A program made the translations under genes and the position numbers. A stretch of 64,000 nt of DNA from Ga0077555 sp964500805 (lineage in GTDB: Bacteria > Pseudomonadota > Alphaproteobacteria > Rhizobiales > Hyphomicrobiaceae): the NCBI GenBank assembly GCA_964500805.1, contig CAZCQH010000007.1:79304-143303 (forward strand), in the 5' to 3' direction. Below the pieces are notes generated by a model. The model was not told where the DNA came from and made no database searches. It saw only the letters and a list, made by a program, of their open reading frames with translations. How positions within the stretch are numbered: position 1 is the stretch's first letter; every line of letters starts with the position of its first letter. This document shows positions 17,888 through 26,097 of the stretch, piece after piece.

Positions 17888-18475
17888 ATGGCCCAGAAAG
17901 GTTTTCTGCTCGTCTTGATGCAACCGCCGCCAGCATTGGAGGATGAATTCAATGCCTGGTACGATACCGAGCACATTCCCGAGCGGTGCGCGGTGCCGGG
18001 GTTCAAGACCGGCCTCAGGTTCGTGTGCATCGACGGGCACCCGAAGTACCTCGCCATGTACGACCTCGAGAGCTACGACGTGCTCTCGTCGCCGGGCTAC
18101 GTGAAGGTCGGATACGAGAACGCCACGCCCTGGACGAAGCGCGTGACCAGCCGCGTCAAGGTCTGGCGCTCGGCGGGGCACCAGGTGTACGCGGCGAGCG
18201 GTGTGACGAAGCCCTGCGCTCGGGTGCTGCTGCTGCGCTTCCGCGGTCTCAAGGCCGGCGACGAGCGCGAGATCATCGCCGCGGCTCGCGCAGCGTTCGA
18301 GAGCCGCCCGGAAGTCAGCCAGCTTCGCGTGCTCGCTCATCTCGCCGGCAAGGACGTGATCGACTACATGGCGTTCGTCGAGTTGAAGCAGCCGATCCCC
18401 GGCCCGCTCGATCTGAAGGCTTTCGGCACCTATCAGGATGCCGTCGATCTCGTGAACACCTACGCACCCTACTGA
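17888..18475 (+). CDS. Dimeric alpha/beta-barrel protein, EthD-like, unknown function
   Basis: The 195-residue protein has an N-terminal ferredoxin-like repeat with the EthD-type pattern NAWYDTEHIPERCAVPGF, followed by RVKVWRSAG and a second, weaker repeat. Such proteins appear beside degradation and detoxification genes but few have a tested activity. ATG 17888 has GAGGA seven bases upstream, and the longer frame from 17849 adds 13 unlikely residues. It is divergent from the tautomerase and reads toward the MDR reductase, so a small catabolic cluster is plausible. Confidence 0.65.
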   Translation: MAQKGFLLVLMQPPPALEDEFNAWYDTEHIPERCAVPGFKTGLRFVCIDGHPKYLAMYDLESYDVLSSPGYVKVGYENATPWTKRVTSRVKVWRSAGHQVYAASGVTKPCARVLLLRFRGLKAGDEREIIAAARAAFESRPEVSQLRVLAHLAGKDVIDYMAFVELKQPIPGPLDLKAFGTYQDAVDLVNTYAPY

Positions 18476-18573
18476 AACGCAAGGTGCCTTGCTTCAGCTT
18501 GGCATCTCTCGTTCGGCTGTGAGACGGCGCGGGCTGAAGCCATGCGCTGAACTTGGAACATCGGAGTTGACCC

Positions 18574-19575
18574 ATGAAAGCCTGGCAGATCGTCGCCGAC
18601 GGCATCGATGCATTGAAGCTTGCAGACGTTGCCTCGCAACCGCCGGGACACGGCGAGATCCGCGTGCGCATGAAAGCCTCATCGATCAACTATCGCGATC
18701 TGATGACGGTCAAGCATCCGTCAGCGCGCAATCTGCCTTACCCGCGCGTGCCGAACTCGGACGGCGCCGGTGACGTGATCTCGGTCGGCTCGGGCGTCAC
18801 CGAGTTTAAGGTGGGCGACCGCGTGGCGTCGTGCTTCTTCCGCCATTGGGTCGACGGCCAATGCTCGACGGAGGCGATGAACAGCGCCCTCGGCGGTGCG
18901 CTCGATGGCGTGCTGGCGGAGGAGGTCAACCTGCTGGCAGCGGGCGCGGTCCGGATCCCGTCGCACTTTTCCCATGCCGAGGCGGCGACGCTGCCCTGCG
19001 CGGCGCTGACAGCCTGGAACGCGCTCGTCGAATGCGGGCGCGTCAAGGCCGGCGACAATGTCCTGCTGCTCGGCACCGGCGGCGTCTCGATCTATGGCCT
19101 GCAGTTCGCGAAGATGCATGGCGCACGGGCAATCATCACCTCGTCGAGCGACGAGAAGCTGGCGCGCGCCAAGGCGATGGGCGCCGATGTGACCATCAAC
19201 TACCGCAAGCATCCCGATTGGGAGAAGGCGGTGCTGGAGGCGACCGGTGGCAAGGGTGTCGACATTGTCGTCGAGGTGGGCGGGGCAGGAACGCTGCCGA
19301 AGTCGATCGCCGCGACGCGAGTGGCGGGGACGATCTCGCTGATCGGCGTTCTGGCAGGCGGCCAGATCGACCCGTCGAGCTTTATGCGAAAGTCGATCAA
19401 GATGCAGGGCATCTACGTCGGCTCGCGGCGCATGTTCCAGGACATGAACCGGGCGATCGAGGTGCATGGCCTCAAGCCCGTCATCGACCAGCGGTTCGCG
19501 TTCGCCGACGCCAAATCGGCCTACAAGGCCATGGAGGGCGCCGGCCACTTCGGCAAGATCGTGATCGAGGTGTGA
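18574..19575 (+). CDS. Medium-chain dehydrogenase/reductase, zinc-independent quinone-reductase-like
   Basis: The 333-residue MDR protein has a GroES-like domain (SSINYRDLMTVK; PNSDGAGDVISVG; FKVGDRV) and a Rossmann domain with the cofactor motif LLGTGGVSIYGLQFAK. TSSSDEKLARAKAMGAD is the usual start of the second half. The catalytic-zinc Cys and His of alcohol dehydrogenases are absent. NADPH-dependent reduction of a quinone or enone is expected. GGAG lies seven bases before the ATG. A strong inverted repeat follows the stop. Confidence 0.85.
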   Translation: MKAWQIVADGIDALKLADVASQPPGHGEIRVRMKASSINYRDLMTVKHPSARNLPYPRVPNSDGAGDVISVGSGVTEFKVGDRVASCFFRHWVDGQCSTEAMNSALGGALDGVLAEEVNLLAAGAVRIPSHFSHAEAATLPCAALTAWNALVECGRVKAGDNVLLLGTGGVSIYGLQFAKMHGARAIITSSSDEKLARAKAMGADVTINYRKHPDWEKAVLEATGGKGVDIVVEVGGAGTLPKSIAATRVAGTISLIGVLAGGQIDPSSFMRKSIKMQGIYVGSRRMFQDMNRAIEVHGLKPVIDQRFAFADAKSAYKAMEGAGHFGKIVIEV

Positions 19576-19595
19576 GGACAGGAAAAGAGCGACAC

Positions 19596-19663
19596 GGGGT
19601 CAGACACCTGACACGCGCCGCCGAGCCACTTGCTGCGACGTCGATTGTCAGGTGTCTGACCCC
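19596..19663. repeat. 18-bp perfect inverted repeat, REP-like, downstream of the MDR gene
   Basis: The arm at 19596-19613 (ggggtcagacacctgaca) is the exact reverse complement of 19646-19663, with a 32-bp spacer. GGGGTCAGAC-type palindromes occur as dispersed repeats in many proteobacteria and are often linked to RAYT transposases; none lies nearby. It may also terminate the MDR transcript. Confidence 0.7.
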
Positions 19664-19745
19664 ACGCTTTGCGTTGGATCACGGGCGCGCAAAAACTTCC
19701 CGGCTGAATAGCGCTCGGGGATTTGCTAGGAACGGCCAGGCGTCA

Positions 19746-19762
19746 GTTTGGAACTGTTCCAA
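19746..19762. promoter_or_regulatory. Irr (ICE-box)-like operator at the hemH start
   Basis: The 17-mer TTTGGAACTGTTCCAAT has the 7-3-7 dyad of the alphaproteobacterial iron control element (TTTAGAA-N3-TTCTAAA) with three differences, two of them symmetrical. It ends on the A of the chosen hemH ATG, so bound Irr would lie downstream of, or across, the transcription start. Confidence 0.5.
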
Positions 19763-20835
19763 TGCAATTGAAGCCGTCGTCATCACCTCAGCGCGATCGC
19801 GCCTACTGGCCGGCTGGTCATCCGGATATCGGGCACGGCCGGATCGGCGTGCTGCTGCTCAATCTTGGCACGCCCGACGCCACCGATTTCTGGTCCATGC
19901 GGCGGTACCTGAAGCAGTTCCTGTCCGACCGGCGGGTGATCGAGGAGCCGCGCTGGAAGTGGTGGCCGATCCTGAACCTGATCATTCTCAATGTGCGGCC
20001 GGGTCCCAAGGGCCGCGATTACGACACGATCTGGAACAATCAGCTGAACGAAGGACCGCTGAAGACCATCACACGTAATCAGGCGGAGAAGCTGGCGGAG
20101 GCGCTGCACGATCTGGCGGGACCGGATGGCAAGCCCGTGATCGTCGATTGGGGCATGCGCTACGCCAACCCGTCCACGGAATCGCGGCTGCGCGTGCTCA
20201 TCGCGCAAGGGTGCGAGCGCATCCTTCTGGTGCCCCTCTATCCGCAATACGCGGCGGCGACGACCGCGACCGCTGCCGACGAAGCGTTCCGCGCGCTCAT
20301 GAAGATGCGCTGGCAGCCGGCAGTGCGCGTTGCACCCGCGTGGCATGATGATCCCGTTTACATCGACGCAGTGGCGGTCTCCATCGAGCGGCATCTGCAA
20401 GGGCTGTCGTTCACGCCGGAGAAGATCATCGCGACGTTCCACGGCATGCCCGAGAAGTATTTGCTGCAGGGCGATCCCTACCACTGCCAGTGCATGAAGA
20501 CGTCACGGCTGCTGCGTGAGAGGTTGGACCTGCCACAGGATCGCTGGGTGACGTCGTTCCAGTCCCGGTTTGGCAGTGATCCGTGGTTGCAGCCTTACAC
20601 CGATGAGACGGTCGAACGGCTGGCAAAGTCGGGCACAAGGAAACTCGCGATGGTCGCGCCGGGTTTCTCGGCGGACTGTCTCGAGACGCTGGAGGAGCTG
20701 GCGATCGAGAACCGCGACATCTTCGTCAAGAACGGCGGTACAGACTTCAGCTACATCCCCGCGCTCAACGACAGCGCCGAGGGACTGCGCGTCATCGAGC
20801 ATGTCGTGCGCCGCGAGCTGCAGGGCTGGGTGTAG
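19762..20835 (+). CDS. hemH: Ferrochelatase
   Basis: This enzyme inserts Fe2+ into protoporphyrin IX, the last step of haem synthesis. The 357-residue protein starts its core with GRIGVLLLNLGTPDA. It has the catalytic His in ATFHGMPEKYL (about residue 226) and the conserved Glu in GFSADCLETLEEL. WVTSFQSRFGSDPWLQPYT is the usual active-site strand. No Cys-rich C-terminal tail is seen. ATG 19762 is preferred over a TTG at 19723 because it fits the family length, but its Shine-Dalgarno is weak. The last codons (GWV, stop) lie inside an 86-bp tandem duplication. An Irr-like operator overlaps the start. Confidence 0.95.
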   Translation: MQLKPSSSPQRDRAYWPAGHPDIGHGRIGVLLLNLGTPDATDFWSMRRYLKQFLSDRRVIEEPRWKWWPILNLIILNVRPGPKGRDYDTIWNNQLNEGPLKTITRNQAEKLAEALHDLAGPDGKPVIVDWGMRYANPSTESRLRVLIAQGCERILLVPLYPQYAAATTATAADEAFRALMKMRWQPAVRVAPAWHDDPVYIDAVAVSIERHLQGLSFTPEKIIATFHGMPEKYLLQGDPYHCQCMKTSRLLRERLDLPQDRWVTSFQSRFGSDPWLQPYTDETVERLAKSGTRKLAMVAPGFSADCLETLEELAIENRDIFVKNGGTDFSYIPALNDSAEGLRVIEHVVRRELQGWV

Positions 20836-20995
20836 CACCGTAGGTCGGAGTGATCCGGCCCCGAATCGCGAGATGTCTCAAGGCGGCAATTCCGGCGAAG
20901 TCCGACGGCGGCTGGGTGTAGCACCGTAGGTCGGAGTGATCCGGCCCCGAAGCGCGAGATGTCTCGAGGCGGCAATTCCGGCGAAGTCCGACGGC
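20824..20995. repeat. 86-bp tandem duplication spanning the hemH 3' end
   Basis: Copy 1 (20824-20909) and copy 2 (20910-20995) differ at only two bases. The unit begins with the last four hemH codons (GGCTGGGTGTAG), so the gene's stop region occurs twice in a row. Confidence 0.9.
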
Positions 20996-21080
20996 GGCGA
21001 GCACCAAGCTGCCGGACTTTGCGGGAATGAGCGCAGTGCCGAGACTGCGCCAACCGATGGCCCGCTCACTCCGACCTACG
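20925..21080. repeat. MITE/REP-like element with 15-bp terminal inverted repeats
   Basis: CGTAGGTCGGAGTGA at 20925-20939 (and again at 20839-20853 in the duplicate) is the exact reverse complement of 21066-21080. The 156 bp between contain further hairpins, such as CGCAGT/ACTGCG near 21030-21047. There is no reading frame. It looks like a small non-autonomous palindromic element inserted behind hemH. Confidence 0.65.
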
Positions 21081-21229
21081 ACCGATTTGTTTTAGGTTGG
21101 CACCACCCGTAGCGCGATCACGCACGGCCAGCTAGCGCGACGACCTCGCAGAAAACCATTGGGCGGGCCGGGCGCACCGCGCTACGATTGCGGGCTGAAT
21201 TCCAGACCACAGTTCGCAAGGACCCGCCC

Positions 21230-21802
21230 ATGGCTCGCATTCCCTACCCCGATCTTGCCAAGTCGCCGCCGGAAGTGCGCGAGATGCTCGGCCGGCTGCC
21301 GACGCAGGCCAACATCTTCAACATGATGGCGCACGCCGAGACGTGCCTGAAGCCGGTGATGAAGCTCGGCGGCACGCTGCTCGGCAAGCTGAAGCTCGAC
21401 CCGAAGCTGCGCGAGTTGTGCCTGCTGCACGCCGTCAAGCTCGAAGGCGGCGACTACGAGTGGGTGCAGCACGTGCCCATTGCAAAGGACCTCGGCGCGA
21501 CAGAGGCGCAGATCGCTGCACTGGAGAAGGGCGACGACAAGGCCGCGTGCTTCTCGGCTCTCGAAAAGGCGGCGCTAGTGTTCACCCGTGAGGTCGTGGT
21601 CAATGCCAAGGCGTCGGAAGCGGCCCTGGCCGAGGTGCGAAAGCACCTCTCGGAGCGCGAGGTGGTCGAGCTGATCCTGATGGCCGGCTTCTACATCATG
21701 CTTGCGCGCCTCACCGAGACGCTCGGCGTCGAGAATGATCCGCCCATGGGCAGCGCGCTCATTCGCGGCATCGAGCAACGCGTCGCCGCCAAGAAGAAAT
21801 AA
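21230..21802 (+). CDS. Carboxymuconolactone decarboxylase (AhpD-like) family protein
   Basis: This 190-residue all-helical protein has the CMD pattern LRELCLLHAVKLEGGDYEWVQHVPIAKDLG. Glu, Trp and His of the site are present, but the Cys-x-x-Cys pair of AhpD peroxidase reductases is absent, so a redox role is unlikely. Proteins of this kind are often called alkylhydroperoxidase-related without proof. The second half, REVVELILMAGFYIMLARLTETL, is the conserved last helix pair. ATG 21230 follows AAGGA at seven bases; the frame extends upstream to 21188 without support. Confidence 0.8.
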   Translation: MARIPYPDLAKSPPEVREMLGRLPTQANIFNMMAHAETCLKPVMKLGGTLLGKLKLDPKLRELCLLHAVKLEGGDYEWVQHVPIAKDLGATEAQIAALEKGDDKAACFSALEKAALVFTREVVVNAKASEAALAEVRKHLSEREVVELILMAGFYIMLARLTETLGVENDPPMGSALIRGIEQRVAAKKK

Positions 21803-21886
21803 TCGCGCGGCGGCGGGCACGAGCGAACTCAATAAACCAGCCTCGAACGGCCGCCACGACAACCCGCGCGCGGAGCACCAATCCTC

Positions 21887-23200
21887 ATGTCCGACACGAG
21901 ACCCAGCGGTGCCGCCGCTCCGGCATCCCCCTTCGAGCGCCTCCGCCAGGCGCTCGGCGTCGAGCCGAGCGAGGTGGCGGCGGTCGCCGCATCATTCGCC
22001 TACTTCTTCTCGGTGCTCTGCAGCTACTACATCATCCGGCCGCTGCGCGATGAAATGGGTGTCACCGTCGGCAGGGACGGGCTCGAGACGCTGTTCACGA
22101 TCGTGTTCTTCGTCATGCTGGCGGCGGTCCCAGTCTTCGGCTGGGTTGTCTCCAATTTCGCGCGGCGCCTGGTGGCCCCCATCGTCTATGCATTCTTCAT
22201 CTCGAATCTGATCATCTTCTGGTTGCTGCTCTCGCAGGGAGCGCCTGGTCCGCTCCTCGCGTCGTGCTTCTTCGTGTGGGTGAGCGTGTTCAATCTGTTC
22301 GTCGTCTCGCTCTTCTGGATCGTGATGGCGGACGTGTGGACATCCAGCGACGCCAAACGCCTCTACGGCCTGATAGCGGCGGGTGGCAGCGCCGGCGCCT
22401 TCTGCGGACCGCTGATCACGCAAACCTTCGTGCACGCCGTCGGCGTCAGCAATCTGCTGCTCATTTCCGCGGCGGTCCTGACGATCGCGCTGGTCCTGTC
22501 GCTCAAGCTGCGCGAGCTGATGGGCCGCTCCGACCAGGAGCAGCAGCGGCCGGCGGGTCAGGGCCTGCTCGACGGCGCCAAGCGCATCTGGGAATCGCCT
22601 TATCTCTTTCAGATCGCGCTTTGGGTTCTGGTGGCCAATCTCATTTCGACGTTCTTCTACTTCGAGCAGGCGCGGATCGTCGGTGCCGCCGTTCCGGACC
22701 GGCCGGACCGCGTGCAGCTTTTCGCGCGCATGGACCTTGCGGTCAGCGTGTTGACCATTCTCGGTCAGCTTTTTCTTACTGCCAGCATCATCAAGCGGGT
22801 CGGTATCGGCCGCAGCATCGCGGCGCTGCCGGCGAGCGCCGCCCTGGGCCTCCTTGCGCTGTTCTTCGCGCCGGTCCTCGCGGTGATCGTGGTCGTGATC
22901 GTGATCGAGCGCGCCATCGGGTTTGCCATTACGAACCCGGCGGCGAAGGTGCTCTACACGGTCGTCACACCGGAGGACAAATTCAAGGCGCAGAACTTCA
23001 ACGACACGGTCGTGTTCCGCGGCGGCGACGCCGCGAGCGGCTGGATCTTCAACAGCGTCGCCAAGGGTCTCGGCGTCTCGACACCGACCGTTGCCGTGCT
23101 GACCGTTCCATTCGCGCTCTATTGGATTTGGCTAAGCCTCAGGCTCGGTCGCGAGCAGGAAGAGATGGCCGAGGCGCAGAAGCCGTCCCGGCAAGCGTAG
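21887..23200 (+). CDS. ATP/ADP-translocase-like (Npt1/Npt2 family) membrane transporter
   Basis: The 437-residue protein has about 12 hydrophobic segments. It carries the family mark FAYFFSVLCSYYIIRPLRDE in helix 1, RPLRDE being close to the RP-x-RD motif of rickettsial and chlamydial ATP/ADP carriers. The C-terminal half has AITNPAAKVLYTVVTPEDKFKAQ. Free-living relatives are frequently annotated only as MFS transporters. In parasites these proteins exchange host ATP for ADP; in a free-living cell another nucleotide or anion is more likely. The gene stands between the CMD protein and the beta-hydroxyacid dehydrogenase without obvious functional link. Confidence 0.75.
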   Translation: MSDTRPSGAAAPASPFERLRQALGVEPSEVAAVAASFAYFFSVLCSYYIIRPLRDEMGVTVGRDGLETLFTIVFFVMLAAVPVFGWVVSNFARRLVAPIVYAFFISNLIIFWLLLSQGAPGPLLASCFFVWVSVFNLFVVSLFWIVMADVWTSSDAKRLYGLIAAGGSAGAFCGPLITQTFVHAVGVSNLLLISAAVLTIALVLSLKLRELMGRSDQEQQRPAGQGLLDGAKRIWESPYLFQIALWVLVANLISTFFYFEQARIVGAAVPDRPDRVQLFARMDLAVSVLTILGQLFLTASIIKRVGIGRSIAALPASAALGLLALFFAPVLAVIVVVIVIERAIGFAITNPAAKVLYTVVTPEDKFKAQNFNDTVVFRGGDAASGWIFNSVAKGLGVSTPTVAVLTVPFALYWIWLSLRLGREQEEMAEAQKPSRQA

Positions 23201-23329
23201 ATGATGTTGCGCCGGGCACGCGCTCGGCATGGGTCCCATCTCAGGGCCAACGTTGCTTGCACTAACTCCGACGCCTTAGGGTGGGCGAGACTCAATCATT
23301 CATCGGAACAGAAACGCGAGGAGGAGCAG

Positions 23330-24289
23330 ATGGCGACACTTGGGTTCATCGGCCTTGGCATGATGGGCGCCAGCATGGCGTCGAACCTGCAGAAATCCGG
23401 GCACACGCTGGTGGTCAACGACTTGAACCGGCAGGCGGCCTCGCAGCATTTGAACGCGGGCGCCACGTGGGCCGCGACGCCGAAAGAGGTGGCGCAGAAG
23501 GCAGAGGTGATCCTGACCTCGCTGCCGGGACCCAAGGAGGTCGAGGCCGTCGTGTTCGGCAAGGACGGGCTCGCCGAGGGCATGAAAGCCGGCTCGGTGA
23601 TCTTCGATCTGACGACGAACGCGCCCTCGATGGTGCGCAAGCTTCATGCGATGCTGCTCGAGAAGGGCATGCACCTGCTGGACGCGCCGGTCAGCGGTGG
23701 CCCGGCGGGTGCCAAGTCGGGCCGGCTCGCGATCTGGGTCGGCGGCGACAAGGCGATCTTCGACAAGCACAAGTCGGTGCTGGACGGGTTTTCGGATGCG
23801 GCGCGCTACATCGGGCCGATCGGAGCAGGCTCGGTGGCGAAGCTCGTGCACAACTGCGCGGGCTACGCGGTGCAGGCAGCCCTCGCCGAGGTGATGACGC
23901 TCGGCGTCAAAGGCGGTGTGGAGCCGGCAGCGCTCTGGGACGCTGTGCGCATGGGCGCGCTCGGCCGCCAGCGCACGTTCGACCGCCTCGGCGATCAGTT
24001 CCTGCAGAACAGCTACGAGCCGCCGGCCTTCGCGCTGAAGCTCGCCTACAAGGACATGACGCTGGCGACGGATCTTGGCCGTGAGCTCGGCGTGCCCATG
24101 CGGCTCGCCAACATGGCCTACGCCGACATGTCGGAAGCGATGAACCGCGGCTGGGAGGCACGTGACTCACGCGTGCCGATGACGCTCCAGGTGGAGCGCG
24201 CTGGCGTCAAGATCGAGGTCGACAAGAAGCGCATCCAGCAGTCGTTCGAGAACGACCCCCCGTATGGCGCGCCAGCGAAGAAGGGGTGA
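23330..24289 (+). CDS. NAD(P)-dependent beta-hydroxyacid dehydrogenase (HIBADH/GarR family)
   Basis: The 319-residue enzyme starts with the Rossmann motif GFIGLGMMGASMASNL. It has the substrate loop DAPVSGGPAGAKSG and the catalytic Lys in GSVAKLVHNCAGY. The all-alpha C-terminal domain includes YKDMTLATDLGRELGVPM. Typical substrates are 3-hydroxyisobutyrate, tartronate semialdehyde or glyoxylate; none can be chosen here. The start at 23330 follows GAGGAGGAGCAG and removes 43 non-homologous residues of the longest frame. Confidence 0.88.
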   Translation: MATLGFIGLGMMGASMASNLQKSGHTLVVNDLNRQAASQHLNAGATWAATPKEVAQKAEVILTSLPGPKEVEAVVFGKDGLAEGMKAGSVIFDLTTNAPSMVRKLHAMLLEKGMHLLDAPVSGGPAGAKSGRLAIWVGGDKAIFDKHKSVLDGFSDAARYIGPIGAGSVAKLVHNCAGYAVQAALAEVMTLGVKGGVEPAALWDAVRMGALGRQRTFDRLGDQFLQNSYEPPAFALKLAYKDMTLATDLGRELGVPMRLANMAYADMSEAMNRGWEARDSRVPMTLQVERAGVKIEVDKKRIQQSFENDPPYGAPAKKG

Positions 24290-24319
24290 GATGGAGCGCT
24301 GTGCTCGACCAACTCACGC

Positions 24320-24457
24320 AGTCATCCTCGGGGTTGTCCGAGGACCCATTTCTCCGCGCACTCGGGCGTCGCGAAGTGCGTTGCAAGCGCAGCGACCTCC
24401 CATCAAGATCAACATCCGCTGAGCCATGGGGTCCTCGGCGTAAAGCCGAGGATGACT
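24320..24457. repeat. 138-bp palindromic element of two facing hairpins (REP/BIME-like)
   Basis: The ends AGTCATCCTCGG (24320-24331) and CCGAGGATGACT (24446-24457) are perfect inverted repeats. Each end is itself a hairpin: TCCTCGG/CCGAGGA at the left, TCCTCGGC/GCCGAGGA at the right. GTCATCC-type palindromes of this style are dispersed in many alphaproteobacterial genomes. The element fills the gap between convergent genes. Confidence 0.65.
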
Positions 24458-24502
24458 CCAGAGAGAGTGTTGACGGCACGGTGCGCTGAACCCGATCGGA
24501 CT

Positions 24503-25489
24503 CTACCGCCGCTCCTCGTAAAGCCCTTTGTCGATGGCTTGCCGCGTGAGCAACCCGGCGATGGCGTCGAGCGTCGGCGTTTCGACTCGTGCCACGCGGG
24601 CAAATGCGAGCGGGATCGCCAGCATCGCGTCGATCTCCATGGGGCGCCCGCGCTGGAAATCGACGCTGATCGACGGCGTGTGGTCCGGTGCATTCGGCAG
24701 CCAAGCCTCGGCCTTGAAGCCCGGAAGGTCGATGCCGTGCGCTGTGGCGATGGCGACCGCCTCGCCGGCCGCCCGCAGATAAAGCGCACTGAGCCGCGGA
24801 TCAGCGGGGACAATGGCGAGCTTGCGCCCGACCGCTGTCGCCAGCATCGACGCGGTCATGTTGACCATCAGCTTGCGCCAGATCGCCTGGCGAATGTCCG
24901 GCACCTCAGGCGATGTCATGCCGGCCTCGGTGAGTAGGGCGCGTAACCGTGCGGCCCGCGGCGTCTGCGCGTCGCTCGGCTCGCCGATCAGCACGCCGTC
25001 GACCTTCGGGTTGGTATCGCGCGCAATACCCGGCTGCCGCATCTCGCTGGCGAACTGGATGATGCCGCCGATGACGCGCTCGCTGAGCAGGCGCTCCAAT
25101 TTGCCCTCGGGGTCGAGGAAGGCGAGATCGGGTGGCCGCGGCCGAGCCGGCGAGAGCCCGATCGCGTACCACCAGGGAATGCCGTTCTGCGCGATGATCA
25201 CCGGCGTCCCTGGCCCGAGCAGTGGCGGCAGGCTGTCCGCCATGGCTGCGGGCCTGGTCGCCTTGAGCGTGGTGATCACCAGGTCTTGCGGGCCGAGGTC
25301 CGCGGGCCGATCGGACGCGCGAATGCGCTGGTGGATTACCCGGTCGCCGGTCTCGAGCGTCAGGCCGTTGCGCCGGATGGCGTCCAGCGTCTCTCCACGA
25401 GCGACAGCCGACACCTCGTGCCCCGCGGCCGCGAGCTTGGCAGCGATATAGCCACCGACCGCGCCCAGACCATAGATGACGATCCGCAT
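24503..25489 (-). CDS. panE: 2-dehydropantoate 2-reductase family protein
   Basis: The 328-residue protein begins with the NADP-binding motif RIVIYGLGAVGGYIAAKLA. It has TTLKATRP and PVIIAQNGIPWW in the first domain, WRKLMVNMTASML with the catalytic Lys, and HTPSISVDFQRGRPMEID with conserved Ser and Glu in the second. PanE reduces ketopantoate to pantoate for coenzyme A. Many paralogues act on other ketoacids, and no other pantothenate genes are near, so the symbol indicates the family rather than a proven role. Confidence 0.8.
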   Translation of the reverse strand: MRIVIYGLGAVGGYIAAKLAAAGHEVSAVARGETLDAIRRNGLTLETGDRVIHQRIRASDRPADLGPQDLVITTLKATRPAAMADSLPPLLGPGTPVIIAQNGIPWWYAIGLSPARPRPPDLAFLDPEGKLERLLSERVIGGIIQFASEMRQPGIARDTNPKVDGVLIGEPSDAQTPRAARLRALLTEAGMTSPEVPDIRQAIWRKLMVNMTASMLATAVGRKLAIVPADPRLSALYLRAAGEAVAIATAHGIDLPGFKAEAWLPNAPDHTPSISVDFQRGRPMEIDAMLAIPLAFARVARVETPTLDAIAGLLTRQAIDKGLYEERR

Positions 25490-25651
25490 GATTTGGCCCC
25501 CGTTTCCACCGCTGACCGGCTGCGTGCGTGCTTTGAGGCCTACGCGGCTCCATAGCCGCGAACAAGGGGCGCAAGCGACGAAGTGACTTCTGTGGCCGCA
25601 GGTCTCGTGGTTCAGTGTGGCGGCACGCAGTTCAGGATTGGGAAAGCAGAC

Positions 25652-26059
25652 ATGTCACCGGACGAGGCCAACGCCATTCTCGAGCAGAACTTCGCGCCGT
25701 GGGTGAAGGCACTCGGGATCGGGGCGGATGCCGTCGGTGCGGATACGGCGACGCTGCGCATCCCGTTCTCGGCGGAGCTCTGCCGCGTCGGCGGCATCAT
25801 GTGCGGCCAATCGCTGGCATCCGGCGCGGACACCGCCATGGTCATCGCGCTGGCCGCTGCCATGGGCGGACTTAAGCCCTGCACCACCGTGGATCTCACC
25901 ATCAACTTCATGCGGCCGATCACCGGCAAGGACGCACTGCTGGCGGCGCGGGTGATGCGGCTTGGCAAGACGCTGGCGTTCTGCACCTGTGAGATCAGCG
26001 AGGCCGGCGCGGTGAAACCAGCGGCGTTCTCGACCGGGACGTACGCCATCCTGGCATGA
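25652..26059 (+). CDS. PaaI-type hotdog-fold thioesterase
   Basis: The 135-residue protein has a single hotdog domain. CRVGGIMCGQSLASGADTAMV occupies the position of the family's HGG motif and its catalytic Asp/Glu, and DLTINFMRPITGKD is the conserved central strand. The His-Gly-Gly is replaced by Cys-Gly-Gln, so activity is uncertain. ATG 25652 follows GGAAAGC. Confidence 0.75.
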   Translation: MSPDEANAILEQNFAPWVKALGIGADAVGADTATLRIPFSAELCRVGGIMCGQSLASGADTAMVIALAAAMGGLKPCTTVDLTINFMRPITGKDALLAARVMRLGKTLAFCTCEISEAGAVKPAAFSTGTYAILA

Positions 26060-26097
26060 TAAGCACCTCTCGATTCTAGCACGCAAGGAGCCGCCCC

